DNA of 64,000 bases from Methylomonas sp. LW13 (GTDB lineage: Bacteria > Pseudomonadota > Gammaproteobacteria > Methylococcales > Methylomonadaceae), in NCBI RefSeq assembly GCF_016865255.1, contig NZ_CP033381.1, positions 4,402,001-4,466,000 on the forward strand. Direction: 5' to 3'. The number at the start of each line of letters is the position of its first letter. Position 1 is the stretch's first letter. A program made the position numbers and the translations under genes. Positions 25,388-37,880 of the stretch are shown here, piece after piece. The notes beneath the pieces were generated by a model that saw only the letters and a list, made by a program, of their open reading frames with translations, ran no database searches and was not told the origin of the DNA.

Positions 25388-28300
25388 ATGGCCGCCGCGC
25401 AAAACCCGCTTCCCGGTTTCAACCCATCGCGACACTTTATCCTGCGTCCGGTCGCCACCTCCTTGCTGATGCTGGCCCTGCTGCTGGCCGGGGTTTTGAC
25501 TTACCGCTTATTGCCGATCTCGGCATTGCCGCAAGTCGATTACCCGACGATTCTGGTCACCACGCTCTATCCCGGCGCCAGCCCGGAAGTCACAACCTCG
25601 GCGATTACCGCGCCGCTGGAACGCCAGTTCGGGCAGATGCCCGGCCTGCGGCAGATGTCCTCGACCAGTTCCGGCGGCGCGTCCGTGGTGACGCTGCAAT
25701 TCGATCTGGCATTGGATCTGGACATTGCCGAACAAACCGTGCAAGCCGCCATCAACGCCGCCAACAATTTCCTGCCCAAAGACCTGCCGCTGCCGCCGAT
25801 TTACAACAAGGTCAACCCGGCTGACACACCGATTTTGACCTTAGCGATCACCTCATCCAGCCTGGCCTTGCCTAAAGTCCAGGATTTGGTCGACACCCGC
25901 TTGGCGCAGAAAATCGCCCAATTGCCCGGCGTCGGCTTGGTCAGCATCAGCGGCGGCCAACGGCCGGCAGTCAGAATCCAGGCCAACCACCAAGCGCTGG
26001 CCGCCTATGGCCTGAGCCTGGAAGACCTGCGCAACGCCATCGCAGCCGCCAATGTCAACCAACCCAAAGGCATGTTCGACGGCCCGCAGCGCTCGGCCAT
26101 CATCGACAACAACGACCAACTGCGCTCGGCGGCTGAGTACCGCGACTTGGTGGTGGCCTATCGCAACGGCGCGCCGGTGCGGCTATCCGCGGTCGCCGAC
26201 GCGGTCGACGCCGCCGAAAACGTCAAACTGGCGGCCTGGGCCAACGACAAAGCCGCCGTCATCGTCAATATCCAACGCCAACCCGGCGCCAATGTCATTG
26301 AAGTGGTGGATCGCATCAATAAGTTGCTGCCGCAACTGCGGGCGACCTTGCCGGCCGCGGTCGAAGTGCTGCCCTTGACCGACCGCACCGTCACTATCCG
26401 CGCCTCGGTACACGATGTGCAATTCGAGTTGCTGCTGGCCGTGGCACTGGTGGTGATGGTGATTTTTCTGTTTCTGCGCAATCTACCGGCCACCTTGATC
26501 CCGGCGGTCGCGGTGCCGCTGTCCTTGGTCGGCACCTTTGGGGTGATGCACCTGGCCGGCTTTAGTATCAATAATCTGACCTTGATGGCGCTGACCATCG
26601 CCAGCGGCTTTGTGGTGGACGACGCCATCGTCGTCATCGAAAACATCTCCCGCTACCGCGAACGCGGCGAGTCGCCCTTGCAAGCAGCCTTGAAAGGCTC
26701 GGAACAAATCGGCTTTACCATCATCTCCTTGACCATCTCGCTGGTGGCAGTGCTGATTCCGCTGCTGTTCATGGGCGACGTGGTGGGCCGACTGTTTCGC
26801 GAATTTGCCATCACCTTGGCGGTGGCGATTCTGATCTCGGCGGTGGTGTCGCTGACCTTGACACCTATGATGTGCGCTAGGCTGCTAAGGGCCAGCACAG
26901 CCGGCCATGACTCACACGCCGGCTTGCTCGACAAAGTCATCGCCGCTTACGGCCGCAGCCTGGAATGGGTGCTTAAGCGCCAAGGCCTGACGCTACTGGT
27001 GGCTATCGCCACGCTGGCGTTGACCGTGTTGTTATACGCAGCCATGCCCAAAGGCCTGTTCCCAATCCAGGACACCGGCTTGATTCAAGGCATTACCGAG
27101 GCACCGCCCAGCATTTCCTTCGCGGCAATGGCCGAACGCCAGCAAGCCATGGCTCAACAGATCCTGGCCGATCCGGCCGTGGCCAGCCTGTCGTCGTTTA
27201 TAGGCGTGGACGGCAGTAACCCGACCCTGAACAGCGGCCGCTTTTTAATCAACCTGAAACCGCAAGCCCAACGCGACAACGCCAGTAAAGTGATCGAACG
27301 CTTACGGCCACGCCTGGCCGAGGTGCCGGGTATCTCGGTCTATCTGCAACCGGTGCAGGACATGACCTTGGAAAACCGGGTCAGCCGCACTCAATTTCAA
27401 TTTACCTTGCAGACCGTGGATTTAACGGAATTAAACCGCTGGACCCAACGTCTGGTCGAGCGGATGCGCGCCCTGCCCGCTATCGCCGATGCCGCCAGCG
27501 ACGTGCAGGACCAAGGCCTGCAAGCCTATATCGAAATCGACCGCGCCAGCGCCAGCCGGCTAGGCGTCAGCACCGCCGACATCGATAACGCCTTATACAA
27601 CGCCTACGGCCAGCGCTTGGTGTCGACCATTTTCACCCAGTCCAATCAGTACCGGGTGGTGTTGGAAGTAGACCCCAAGCAGCAGAGCGGCCCGGAAGGC
27701 TTGCAAGAACTGCGGATTCCTTCCAGCAATGGCAGCCAGGTGCCGCTGTCGGCCCTGGCCAGCATTTCCGAACGGCAGACCGCGCTGGCTATCAACCATC
27801 TGGATCAGTTTCCCTCCGCGACCATTTCCTTCAACCTGCCCGCCGGCGCCGCCTTGGGCGACGCCATTGAAGCCATCGAGCAGGCCAAGCAGGACATCGG
27901 TTTACCTTTAGCGGTGCAAAGCGATTATCAGGGCGCGGCCTTGGCGTTTAACGCCTCGCTCAGCGGCACGCTGTGGTTGATCCTGGCCACCATCGTTACG
28001 GTGTATATCGTGCTCGGCGTGCTGTACGAGAGCTATATTCATCCCATCACCATTCTGTCCACGTTGCCCTCGGCCGGGGTCGGCGCGCTGCTGGCCTTGC
28101 AGTTGTCCGGCAACGATTTGGGCATCATCGCGGTAATCGGCATCGTGCTGCTGATCGGCATCGTCAAAAAGAACGCGATCATGATGATAGACTTTGCACT
28201 GGAAGCCGAGCGCAAGCAAGGCCTGCCGCCGCGCGAAGCGATTTTCCAGGCCTGCCTGCTGCGCTTTAGGCCGATTCTGATGACCACGCTGGCGGCTTTG

Positions 28301-28510
28301 CTGGGCGCCCTGCCCTTGATGCTGGGCAGCGGCGTTGGCTCGGAATTACGTCATCCCTTGGGCATCAGCATGGTCGGCGGTTTATTGCTCAGCCAATTAC
28401 TGACCTTGTACACCACACCGGTGATTTACTTGAGCCTGGACCGACTGGCTCGCCGGTTGCGCGGCGCGGCCGAATCGCCTTTAGCCGACAACGGCGACCG
28501 CCGGCCATGA
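25388..28510 (+). CDS. mdtB: RND multidrug efflux permease (MdtB-type)
   Basis: 1040 residues, full length for an HAE1-family RND pump. Twelve membrane helices are expected. Seen: N-terminal [35 protein letters not shown], the porter-domain [13 protein letters not shown], helix-4 region [19 protein letters not shown] (the proton-relay Asp pair), and C-terminal [25 protein letters not shown]. It begins 2 bases after mdtA and overlaps the next pump by ATGA. In MdtBC-type systems this subunit is present twice in the heterotrimer; that is family knowledge. Confidence 0.93.
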   Translation: MAAAQNPLPGFNPSRHFILRPVATSLLMLALLLAGVLTYRLLPISALPQVDYPTILVTTLYPGASPEVTTSAITAPLERQFGQMPGLRQMSSTSSGGASVVTLQFDLALDLDIAEQTVQAAINAANNFLPKDLPLPPIYNKVNPADTPILTLAITSSSLALPKVQDLVDTRLAQKIAQLPGVGLVSISGGQRPAVRIQANHQALAAYGLSLEDLRNAIAAANVNQPKGMFDGPQRSAIIDNNDQLRSAAEYRDLVVAYRNGAPVRLSAVADAVDAAENVKLAAWANDKAAVIVNIQRQPGANVIEVVDRINKLLPQLRATLPAAVEVLPLTDRTVTIRASVHDVQFELLLAVALVVMVIFLFLRNLPATLIPAVAVPLSLVGTFGVMHLAGFSINNLTLMALTIASGFVVDDAIVVIENISRYRERGESPLQAALKGSEQIGFTIISLTISLVAVLIPLLFMGDVVGRLFREFAITLAVAILISAVVSLTLTPMMCARLLRASTAGHDSHAGLLDKVIAAYGRSLEWVLKRQGLTLLVAIATLALTVLLYAAMPKGLFPIQDTGLIQGITEAPPSISFAAMAERQQAMAQQILADPAVASLSSFIGVDGSNPTLNSGRFLINLKPQAQRDNASKVIERLRPRLAEVPGISVYLQPVQDMTLENRVSRTQFQFTLQTVDLTELNRWTQRLVERMRALPAIADAASDVQDQGLQAYIEIDRASASRLGVSTADIDNALYNAYGQRLVSTIFTQSNQYRVVLEVDPKQQSGPEGLQELRIPSSNGSQVPLSALASISERQTALAINHLDQFPSATISFNLPAGAALGDAIEAIEQAKQDIGLPLAVQSDYQGAALAFNASLSGTLWLILATIVTVYIVLGVLYESYIHPITILSTLPSAGVGALLALQLSGNDLGIIAVIGIVLLIGIVKKNAIMMIDFALEAERKQGLPPREAIFQACLLRFRPILMTTLAALLGALPLMLGSGVGSELRHPLGISMVGGLLLSQLLTLYTTPVIYLSLDRLARRLRGAAESPLADNGDRRP

Positions 28511-31500
28511 ACATCTCGGCGCTGTTCATCTACCGCCCGGTTGCGACCACGCTGTTGACGCTGGGCGTGGCACTGGCCGGCATCATCGCCTTCCTGCAAC
28601 TGCCGGTCGCACCCTTGCCGCAAGTGGATTTCCCGACCATTTCGGTGTCCGCCAACCTACCGGGCGCTAGTCCGGAAACCATGGCCGCCACCGTCGCGAC
28701 GCCGCTGGAACGGGCGTTGGGCCGTATCGCCGGCATCAGCGAAATGACTTCGGCCAGTTCCCTAGGCTCGACTCGGATTACCTTGCAGTTTGATTTAAAT
28801 CGCGACATCGACGGCGCGGCCCGCGACGTGCAAGCGGCGATCAATGCCGCCAGCAGTTTACTGCCCAGCAATCTGCCCAATCGGCCCAACTACCGCAAGG
28901 TCAACCCGGCCGATTCGCCGATTCTGATTCTGGCGCTCACCTCCACCACCCTTAGCCGCGGCCAAATGTACGACGCGGCCTCGACGATATTGGCGCAAAA
29001 AATCAGCCAGTTACCCGGCATAGGCCAGGTCAGTATCGGCGGCAGTTCCCTGCCAGCAGTGCGGGTGGAGTTGAATCCCACGGCATTGGCGCAATACGGC
29101 ATCGGCCTGGATCAAGTCGCAAAAGCCATCACGGCCAGCAATGCCAATCGTCCCAAAGGCTCCCTTGAACACGGCGAGCGGCATTGGCAAATTCACGCCA
29201 ACGATCAAGCCGAACACGCCGCTGATTACCTGCCGCTGATCGTCGCTTACCGCAACGGTGCGCCGGTACGCATCGCCGATCTAGGGACGGCAGTGGATTC
29301 GGTGGAAGATTTGCGCAGTACCGGCCTGAAAAACGGCCAACCGGCGGTGTTATTGATCGTTAATAAACAACCCGGCGCCAATATCATCGACACGGTCGAA
29401 CACGTCAAAGCCATGCTGCCGCAATTGCGCGCGCTGACGCCAGCGACCATGGAATTATCGATTGTCTCGGACCGTTCGCAAACCATCCGCGCCTCGGTCG
29501 ATGAAGTCGAACGCAGTTTGTTGATCGCGGTGGTGTTGGTAATCCTGGTGGTATTACTGTTTCTACGCCGGCTGCGCTCCACGCTGATCCCGGTCGTCGC
29601 GGTACCGGTATCGCTGATCGGTGCTTGCGCGGTGATGTATTTATGCGATTACAGCCTGGACAATCTGTCCTTGATGGCTTTGACCATCGCCACCGGCTTT
29701 GTCGTGGATGACGCGATCGTGGTCTTGGAAAACACCAGCCGGCATATCGAAAATGGCGTGCCGCCGTTCCAGGCCGCGCTGCGCGGCGCCGGCGAAGTGG
29801 GGTTTACCGTGCTGGCGATGAGTTTGTCGCTGATCGCCGTCTTCACGCCGATACTCTTGATGGGCGGCATCGTCGGCCGGCTGTTTCGGGAGTTTGCCGT
29901 GACGTTATCGGCGGCGGTACTGGTGTCGTTGGTGGTGTCCTTGACCGTGACGCCGATGCTGTGCGCCCGCTGGCTGGAACCGGAAGCACAACACCAGCCC
30001 AACCGGCTGTCGGCCTGGATCGAACGCCAGTTCCAGCGCCTGCATGACGGCTACCGCCGCAGTTTGAGCTGGGCTCTGCACCATCCCAAATTGATGCTGG
30101 CGGCGCTGCTGGCTTGCATCGGTTTGAATGTTTACTTGTATATCATCGTGCCGAAAGGTTTTTTCCCGGTGCAGGACAACGGCCGGCTCAGCGGCACCAT
30201 TCAGGCCGATCAAAGCATCTCCTTCCAGGCCATGCAGAGCAAACTGCACGATTTTGTCGATATTTTGCGGCAAGATTCAGCCGTTTCTGCGGTGGTTGGC
30301 TTCGCCGGCGGCATGCAAAACACCAATTCCGGCCTGATGTTTGCTGTGCTGAAACCGCCCGAGCAGCGTGATGCACCAATGGGCGAGATCAGCCGCCGAT
30401 TGCGGGAAAAGCTGGCCGACGAACCTGGGGCCAGCCTGTTTTTACAGCCGGTGCAGGATTTACGCATCGGCGGCCGCGGCTCGGCGGCAATGTACGAATT
30501 TGCCTTGCAAGCCGAGGATTTAAATCTTCTGCGCGAATGGACACCCAAAATCGTCGCGGCGCTGCGCAAGCGGCCGGAACTGACCGACGTCAACACCAAT
30601 CAGCAAGACAAGGGCCAACAAATATCGCTGGTAGTGGACCGAGATAAGGCGTCCGGTCTAGGCGTCAGCCAGGCGGCCATCGATACCGCGTTGAATAATG
30701 CGTTTGGCCAACGCCAGGTCTCGGTGATTTACAAACCGCTAAACCAATACCGGGTGGTGCTGGAACTGGCGCCGGAATACTGGCAAAACCCGCGCACGCT
30801 GCAACAGCTTTACGTCAGCAACAACACCGGCACCCAAATTCCGCTGGCCACGCTGGCCAGCTTCCAGACCAGCAATGCGCCGCTGACCGTCAATCATCAA
30901 GGCCAGTTTGCCGCCGCCACCATATCCTTTAACTTGCTGCCCGGCACCTCGCTGTCGACAGCCACCCAATTCATCGAACAAACCCTGCACGATCTCGGCA
31001 CGCCGGTGGCGGTGCGCGGCAGTTTTCAGGGCTCGGCCAGGGCTTTTCAGGAATCGCTACGCAACCAGCCCTGGCTGATCGCGGCGGCGCTGCTGAGTAT
31101 TTACATCGTGCTCGGCATGCTCTATGAAAGCTATATCCATCCGCTGACGATCTTGTCCACCCTGCCCTCGGCCGGGGTCGGCGCCTTGCTGGCCTTGCTG
31201 GCTTGCGATACCGAGTTCAGCATCATCGCCTTGATCGGCGTGATTTTGCTGATCGGCATTGTGAAGAAGAACGCGATCATGATGATCGATTTTGCCTTGG
31301 ACGCCGAACGCCACAAAGGGTTGAGCGCCGAGGAAGCCATCTTCCAAGCCTGTTTATTGCGCTTTAGGCCGATCATGATGACTACGTTGGCGGCGATGCT
31401 GGGTGCGTTGCCGTTGGCTTTGGGTTCGGGTTACGGCGCGGAGTTGCGCCAGCCCTTGGGAATTTCCATTGTCGGCGGTTTGATTTTCAGTCAATTGCTG

Positions 31501-31581
31501 ACCTTGTACACCACGCCGGTGGTGTATCTGTATCTGGATGGTGTCAGTGCCTGGGGCCGCCGCTTGTTTAGCTGGAACTAA
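28507..31581 (+). CDS. mdtC: RND multidrug efflux permease (MdtC-type)
   Basis: 1024 residues, second RND pump of the operon and a paralogue of the one before. Seen: [61 protein letters not shown] (proton-relay Asp pair), and [21 protein letters not shown]. The start overlaps the mdtB stop (ATGA at 28507-28510). Its last 14 bases overlap the end of the convergent GGDEF-EAL gene. The substrate cannot be told from sequence; MdtABC relatives export bile salts, novobiocin and other drugs. Confidence 0.93.
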   Translation: MNISALFIYRPVATTLLTLGVALAGIIAFLQLPVAPLPQVDFPTISVSANLPGASPETMAATVATPLERALGRIAGISEMTSASSLGSTRITLQFDLNRDIDGAARDVQAAINAASSLLPSNLPNRPNYRKVNPADSPILILALTSTTLSRGQMYDAASTILAQKISQLPGIGQVSIGGSSLPAVRVELNPTALAQYGIGLDQVAKAITASNANRPKGSLEHGERHWQIHANDQAEHAADYLPLIVAYRNGAPVRIADLGTAVDSVEDLRSTGLKNGQPAVLLIVNKQPGANIIDTVEHVKAMLPQLRALTPATMELSIVSDRSQTIRASVDEVERSLLIAVVLVILVVLLFLRRLRSTLIPVVAVPVSLIGACAVMYLCDYSLDNLSLMALTIATGFVVDDAIVVLENTSRHIENGVPPFQAALRGAGEVGFTVLAMSLSLIAVFTPILLMGGIVGRLFREFAVTLSAAVLVSLVVSLTVTPMLCARWLEPEAQHQPNRLSAWIERQFQRLHDGYRRSLSWALHHPKLMLAALLACIGLNVYLYIIVPKGFFPVQDNGRLSGTIQADQSISFQAMQSKLHDFVDILRQDSAVSAVVGFAGGMQNTNSGLMFAVLKPPEQRDAPMGEISRRLREKLADEPGASLFLQPVQDLRIGGRGSAAMYEFALQAEDLNLLREWTPKIVAALRKRPELTDVNTNQQDKGQQISLVVDRDKASGLGVSQAAIDTALNNAFGQRQVSVIYKPLNQYRVVLELAPEYWQNPRTLQQLYVSNNTGTQIPLATLASFQTSNAPLTVNHQGQFAAATISFNLLPGTSLSTATQFIEQTLHDLGTPVAVRGSFQGSARAFQESLRNQPWLIAAALLSIYIVLGMLYESYIHPLTILSTLPSAGVGALLALLACDTEFSIIALIGVILLIGIVKKNAIMMIDFALDAERHKGLSAEEAIFQACLLRFRPIMMTTLAAMLGALPLALGSGYGAELRQPLGISIVGGLIFSQLLTLYTTPVVYLYLDGVSAWGRRLFSWN

Positions 31582-34447
31582 TCGCCGGCAGTTCTGCGCC
31601 ACGCTTGGCAGCGTCAGCCTGCAACAAGCTTAAAAATTCGTCGCTAGGCACGGGGCGGCTGAATAAATAGCCTTGAAATAAGCCACAGTGATGTTGTTTC
31701 AATAGTTCTAGTTGCGCTGCGGTTTCCACGCCCTCGGCGATAGTTTCCATACCCAAGCCGTCGGCAAGTGCCAGAATCGCGCGGACGATAGCAGCGCTAC
31801 TGTCGTCGCTTTCCAGCTGCCGGACAAACGATTGATCGATCTTCAGCACATCCAGCGGCAATTCTTTTAGGTAGGACAACGAGGAGAAACCGGTCCCGAA
31901 ATCGTCCATGGACAGCGTCAGTCCCAGCGCTTTCAAATGATGCATGCGTTCGATGCAAGCCTTGATGTTGCCTATAGCCACCGATTCGGTGAGTTCCAGT
32001 TCTATGAAACTTGGGTCGGTGCCGGTTTTGCTCAACACCGCCGCGATTTTCTCGACCAATTCCGGGTGCTTAAAATCGACCGCGGAAAGATTGACAGAAA
32101 TCCGCAAGGGCCCCAGGCCTTGGGCATGGCAAGCGTTTACCCACAAACAGGTTTGCTCCAAGACCCAATCGCTGATCTCCACGATTAAACTGGTCTGTTC
32201 GGCCAACGGAATGAATTTAGCCGGCGAAATCATGCCCAGCTCGGTGTGCCGCCAGCGGATCAAGGCTTCGGCGCCGACGATGCGGCCATCCCAATCGACC
32301 TTGGGTTGATAAAACACCAATAGCTCGTCTCTGCTGATCGCACCGCGTAGTTCTTGTTCCAGCTTGATATTTTCCAATGCCGCCGCATTCAGCTCCGGCG
32401 AATAAAACCGGAAATTGGCGCGCCCCTCGCTCTTGGCGTGGTACATGGCGGCATCGGCGTTCTTCAGTAAATCCGGCACGTTGTCGGCATCGTCGGGAAA
32501 CAGTGCAATCCCGATACTGGTCGTCACGGTCATGGGCAATCCGGCCACCGTCACGGGTTGCTTCAGCGCAGCCAGAACTTTCTCGGCAACCGCGCTGACG
32601 AAGGCCGCCGGGTTATGCTGAGTATGCAATTCACCGATCACGATGACGAACTCGTCGCCGCCCAGTCTGACAACCAGATCGGTCGCTCTAACGCAATTGA
32701 GAAAAATCCGCGCCGCTTGCCGCAGCAATTCGTCGCCGGCCGCGTGTCCCAGGGAGTCGTTGACGTTTTTGAAGCGATCCAAGTCCATAAAAAACACGGC
32801 CAGCTGCGCGTCATCGCGCCGGGCCCGCGCAATTTCCTGCCCCAGCCTGTCATGCAGTACCAAGCGATTGGGCAAGCCAGTTAAGGAATCGTAATGCGCA
32901 TGCTGGTATAGCTTCTCTTCCCAGGCGGCATTGGACAACGCGACGGCGATGCGGTCGCCGAAGTTGATGGCCGCATTGCGCGATTCCGGCGGAATCTGTT
33001 TCGGCGCTTGATAACCCAAGCAAATAAGCGAAGCCAGTGCACCGTTGACATGAACGGGAACGACCAAATAGCGCCATGCGCCGGACACGCCGAGCACCTG
33101 CAAATACTCGGACATCCGCTCGTCATTGTTAGCAATCTCCAGGGCGCCATTGTGCATGGTGCGCAAATCCGCTACATCCTGTTGGCTCAGAATCACCGGT
33201 TCGGCTAATTTTTCGGCATCGTGCCCGCTGCGCCGAACCCGAATCTCGTCGGCGATACCGGTATCGGGATTGACCGCGGCGATGGAAATCAAATCGCAAA
33301 ACAATATGCTGGGCAAGCGATTCAACGCCGTGTCGATAATGTCTTCGGCATTTAAGGCGGAGAGAATATGACGGTCGATTTCCGCCATGGTGGCGAGAAT
33401 ATCGAACTGGCTGCGCAGGCGGCGCGTCATTTCGTTGAACGAATCCGCCAACTCTTCAAATTCGTCATGGCTATCAATATCTACTCGACATTCCAGATTG
33501 CCGTCGGCAACCCGTTGCGTGCCTATTTTTAAGCGTTCGAGCGGCGTTAAATATTTAGCAATCAACCTGCTGCTCAAATACACGACAATCAGCGCGGCCA
33601 GCAGAATCACCGGTGGGTAAATCGCGCTAAATTGCCGAATTGCCGCAAACGCCAACGATTCAGGCAGGCTTTGCACGATAATCAGGTCCGGACCGAAAAA
33701 TAGCGTGGCCACCGGCAGCTTCCAATACGCGCCGAGATAGGCTTCGCCGTCCCTTTGCCACGAGAAGCGGCCGCTATTGGCTTGCGCGACTTGCGCCCTA
33801 AGCTCCCGAGACGGATCGAAATCTTGCTCCAGCGCGAACAATATCTGTAGCGAGTCGGCAGCCATCACCCACAACAGATTGTTGGGATCGATAGTTTCGG
33901 AATTCCATAACAAGTCGGGTTTCAATTCGGCCATCAGGATACCGGCTTTCGGTGAGTTTTCGACCAGATTGATAGCCATCCACAAGCGATTGTCTTCAAG
34001 CCGCTGGCCACTCACCGGTTTAATCAACGTTTTCCCGATCTCAATCTGCGCTTGCTCTTCCGGCGTCAGCGTCGGTATTGCCTTGTTGTTTTGGGATAAC
34101 GTGGCGGGTTGACCATCGGCACGTAGCAACGCCAACCCGGTGAATTGGCCTTGCAACCATTGTTCGCCGGCCAGCGCCACAGGTTTATCGTCCTTGTTGG
34201 ACTTATGAATTTTCAAGGCCGCCAGCCGCAGAGAATTTTCGGCAAACAACAAGCGGCTGACCAGTCCGTAGGCGTACTCTTTACAGCCTCTCTGCAATGC
34301 CTTGGCAGTCTGTGCTTGCAACTGCTGCTTCACTTGCTGGAATGACAGGACGCCCAATATAGCGATTGGGATCAACGCGGCCAACACAAAAGAAAACAGA
34401 ATGCGGCGGGCAACCTTGCTATGGCTAAAAGACAGCTTGCGCTCCAT
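31568..34447 (-). CDS. Membrane GGDEF-EAL protein (c-di-GMP synthesis/breakdown)
   Basis: 959 residues. Order: N-terminal helix (about 14-35, [22 protein letters not shown]), a periplasmic cache-like sensor (about 36-275), a second helix (about 276-295), HAMP (about 296-350, [22 protein letters not shown]), a GAF-like domain (about 355-510), GGDEF and EAL. The GGDEF motif is intact ([11 protein letters not shown]), with an RATD inhibitory site five residues before it. The EAL part has [34 protein letters not shown] and [25 protein letters not shown]. Both activities are possible. The gene is convergent with the RND operon, ending 14 bases inside mdtC. Confidence 0.93.
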   Translation of the reverse strand: MERKLSFSHSKVARRILFSFVLAALIPIAILGVLSFQQVKQQLQAQTAKALQRGCKEYAYGLVSRLLFAENSLRLAALKIHKSNKDDKPVALAGEQWLQGQFTGLALLRADGQPATLSQNNKAIPTLTPEEQAQIEIGKTLIKPVSGQRLEDNRLWMAINLVENSPKAGILMAELKPDLLWNSETIDPNNLLWVMAADSLQILFALEQDFDPSRELRAQVAQANSGRFSWQRDGEAYLGAYWKLPVATLFFGPDLIIVQSLPESLAFAAIRQFSAIYPPVILLAALIVVYLSSRLIAKYLTPLERLKIGTQRVADGNLECRVDIDSHDEFEELADSFNEMTRRLRSQFDILATMAEIDRHILSALNAEDIIDTALNRLPSILFCDLISIAAVNPDTGIADEIRVRRSGHDAEKLAEPVILSQQDVADLRTMHNGALEIANNDERMSEYLQVLGVSGAWRYLVVPVHVNGALASLICLGYQAPKQIPPESRNAAINFGDRIAVALSNAAWEEKLYQHAHYDSLTGLPNRLVLHDRLGQEIARARRDDAQLAVFFMDLDRFKNVNDSLGHAAGDELLRQAARIFLNCVRATDLVVRLGGDEFVIVIGELHTQHNPAAFVSAVAEKVLAALKQPVTVAGLPMTVTTSIGIALFPDDADNVPDLLKNADAAMYHAKSEGRANFRFYSPELNAAALENIKLEQELRGAISRDELLVFYQPKVDWDGRIVGAEALIRWRHTELGMISPAKFIPLAEQTSLIVEISDWVLEQTCLWVNACHAQGLGPLRISVNLSAVDFKHPELVEKIAAVLSKTGTDPSFIELELTESVAIGNIKACIERMHHLKALGLTLSMDDFGTGFSSLSYLKELPLDVLKIDQSFVRQLESDDSSAAIVRAILALADGLGMETIAEGVETAAQLELLKQHHCGLFQGYLFSRPVPSDEFLSLLQADAAKRGAELPAISSS

Positions 34448-34462
34448 TGCTAAGGGGTTCTC

Positions 34463-34939
34463 TCAGAAATCCGCCGCCAAACCGACGAAACCGCCATCTC
34501 GGGCCAGGATAATATCGTCCAGACTGTCCTTCTGGCTGATCTGTTTCTTGGTGACGCCATTCTTACCCAGGCTGTACAAATCGTATTTGGTGTTGATGGG
34601 GTTAAGCGCATGATCTTTTCGGACTGAGCCCATGGTCCCTGGCCCCCCCTCTATGATATTGAGATAGACATAGTCTCTACCCCAGGGGTCCTTGCCGTTG
34701 TTGGGCAGAGCCGAGGTAATGTCGCTAAGCGCATTCGGGTAATGAAATTCGCGGGTGTAATACCGTTCGATTTCCGTCTGTATGGCTAGCAGATAGCTAA
34801 TAGCCAGATCGTTCTTACTTTTATCGATATAACCGTTGTAGGCAGGTATCGCAATGGCCGTCAACACCGCCATAATAGCGACCGCCAACAGCATCTCCAT
34901 CAGCGTAAAGCCTTGCCCTCCCCTGTTTTTTCTGTACAT
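34463..34939 (-). CDS. Type IV pilin-like / GspG-like major pseudopilin protein
   Basis: 158 residues from ATG 34939 (a longer open frame upstream lacks a sensible signal). A prepilin leader MYRKNRGGQG is followed by the processing site QG|FTLMEMLLAVAIMAVLTAIAIPAY, with Glu at position 5 of the mature protein and an N-terminal hydrophobic helix. The C-terminal part has PNNGKDPWGRDYVYLNI, which resembles the Ca-binding/C-terminal fold of GspG-type pseudopilins. It stands between two c-di-GMP-related genes on the same strand and 15 bases from the start of the GGDEF-EAL gene, so they may be cotranscribed. No pilus assembly genes are adjacent. Confidence 0.85.
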   Translation of the reverse strand: MYRKNRGGQGFTLMEMLLAVAIMAVLTAIAIPAYNGYIDKSKNDLAISYLLAIQTEIERYYTREFHYPNALSDITSALPNNGKDPWGRDYVYLNIIEGGPGTMGSVRKDHALNPINTKYDLYSLGKNGVTKKQISQKDSLDDIILARDGGFVGLAADF

Positions 34940-35095
34940 TTGATTCCAAAACGCCTCGAGAAATTTGCAGCCCTGGCTTGGCAAAGCTGAGCAAAAGCAT
35001 ACGGACGATAATCCCACGCACAAACCCTTTCGTGACCATCGCCAGGTTGCTTATTCTAGCAGAGTTGCTCTAAACGTCCGGTTTCGTAGGGTACC

Positions 35096-36421
35096 CTAGC
35101 GTTTTTCGTTCGCAAAGCCCTTTTGCAAAACGCCTTGTTGGTAATATTTTTTGATGTCTATGTTGTAATCCTGGGCTTTGACAATGCCTTTGATAGTCAA
35201 CACCTTGCCGTGTTCATCCAACAGCATATCCGCTAGATTGACGATTCTTTCCGGAATCCGCTGTTTCTTGGCATCGAGCAACAGGATGACTTTCGGCCGC
35301 AGCTTCTGCAATTCATTCACCTCCACCACAATGGCGATGTAACCGTTGGTCATCATGACGATGCTGCCGGGCGGATAAACCCCCAGACATTCTATAAATT
35401 TGATCACCAAACGCTCATCCAGCTGAGAGCCGGCCATATTGGCCAAGATATTGGTCGCTTCCAGATGCGTCCGGCCTTTCTGATACACCCGGTCGCTGGT
35501 GATGGCATCGTACATATCTACGATGGTGACGATTCTGGTGAAGAGCGAAATCCCTCTTTCGCCGATACGCCGGGGATAACCTTTGCCGTCCAAGGTTTCG
35601 TGGTGAGAATAGGCCGTGTCTATCGCCCCTGGATACATTTGATCGCTGGATTTGAGCAGTTCGTAGCCCAGAGCGGCATGCGAGCGCATAATCGCCAGCT
35701 CCTCAGGTTCCAACTTACCGGGCTTATTCAGAATATCCAAAGGCACCAACATTTTACCCATGTCGTGCATCATCCCGCACAAGCCGACATTGTTGAGATT
35801 GGCTACGGAAAAATTCAGGTATCGGCCCAACACAATAGCCAAGGCGCAAACGTTCAAGCTATGTTGGGCGGTATATTTGTCTTTGTTCTTGAGCTGGTTC
35901 AGCCACAAAAAAGCATCCGGCGAATGCAAAATGCTGTTTACGCATTGCGAGACCGCTTCTTTGGCAGCCTTTGTGTCTATGCCTTCGCCATTGGCGATGC
36001 GCTCCATAAAGTTGGATACCAACTGACCCACTTCTTTATGAACATGTTCGGCACGTGCAAACTCTTTCTCGAAAACACTTAGCTTTGGCGGTGGCGGCGC
36101 ACCAAAATCAATATTGCTCTCGCTGAGCAAACTGTCTTGAGTGGTTTTAGCCTGGACCGGGCGTTTTCTTTTGCGGGTGGCGTCGATATAGACGTACTGG
36201 CAAACGTCTTTTACCGCGCGAATATCGGCTTCCGTTTCCAGTTCAAATCCTTGAAATAAGAACGGGCTCTCCAACCAAGGCCGGTCCAGTTCGATGACAT
36301 ACATGCCGACGGTCAACTGGCTAACCGGCGTGTAGATGCGCTGATTGACATCGAAGGAATCATCCTTCTTCGCCTGACTTTTCAGCTTGCGGCGGAAAGG
36401 CCACCAATTCTTAAAGAACAT
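35096..36421 (-). CDS. HD-GYP domain c-di-GMP phosphodiesterase with DUF3391
   Basis: 441 residues. N-terminal DUF3391 (YTPVSQLTVGMYVIELDRPWLESPF, about 30-100, quoted in part), a linker with APPPPK, then HD-GYP with HDMGK, RSHAALGYELL, HHETLDGKGYPRRI and DMYDAITSDRVYQKG, followed by the conserved tail (PPGSIVMMTNGYIAIVVEVNEL...). Catalytic motifs appear intact. It is paralogous to the HD-GYP gene at 20344-21567 and, in its two end regions, to the core-less gene at 19780-20298. It is divergent from nifH across a 477-base regulatory gap. Confidence 0.92.
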   Translation of the reverse strand: MFFKNWWPFRRKLKSQAKKDDSFDVNQRIYTPVSQLTVGMYVIELDRPWLESPFLFQGFELETEADIRAVKDVCQYVYIDATRKRKRPVQAKTTQDSLLSESNIDFGAPPPPKLSVFEKEFARAEHVHKEVGQLVSNFMERIANGEGIDTKAAKEAVSQCVNSILHSPDAFLWLNQLKNKDKYTAQHSLNVCALAIVLGRYLNFSVANLNNVGLCGMMHDMGKMLVPLDILNKPGKLEPEELAIMRSHAALGYELLKSSDQMYPGAIDTAYSHHETLDGKGYPRRIGERGISLFTRIVTIVDMYDAITSDRVYQKGRTHLEATNILANMAGSQLDERLVIKFIECLGVYPPGSIVMMTNGYIAIVVEVNELQKLRPKVILLLDAKKQRIPERIVNLADMLLDEHGKVLTIKGIVKAQDYNIDIKKYYQQGVLQKGFANEKR

Positions 36422-36725
36422 ACAAAGACAATATCATTATTAAATTCGAGAAATACCGCATGAGTAAGTAAAAATTTGGCTGCAAACCGCCACCTACAGG
36501 TCCCGTGATAAAACCGGATATACGCCTGCTTATGCCCGCGGCCCAAGATTGGCATCAATTATAGAGTGTGTAGGCGATTATTCACCGAAGTCGTCCGGGC
36601 AAAGCAGCAAACTCCCGTTATCGGCAAGCCAAATCAAGACACAGCGTGATCGCTAAAGGACCGGGGCCAAAATCCGCGGCGAATACGCACCTAGCCCCCG
36701 CTTCAAATAAAAACCCCGCGATTTA
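36422..36725. other. Upstream nif region, no gene seen
   Basis: About 300 bases between the HD-GYP start and the NifA site. No supported reading frame, RNA gene or repeat was recognised. An open frame from 36755 only extends nifH upstream and is not translated, since the nifH start at 36899 has the ribosome-binding site and conserved N-terminus. Confidence 0.5.
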
Positions 36726-37777
<1,052 letters not shown>

Positions 37778-37786
37778 TCAGTATGT

Positions 37787-37817
37787 AGGTTGGGCCGGCT
37801 GTTAGCCTGTCCAACCT
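37787..37817 (+). repeat. nifH-nifD intergenic hairpin
   Basis: Inverted repeat AGGTTGG ... CCAACCT with inner GGC/GCC pairing, starting 9 bases after the nifH stop. It can form a stable stem-loop at the 3' end of the nifH message. In diazotrophs such structures can raise nifH mRNA over nifDK; here that role is inference. Confidence 0.7.
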
Positions 37818-37880
37818 GCTTTCGCATAGTTCCTAACAAGTCTGTGGGGGATTACCCAGGACTACCAGGAGGATTTCATC

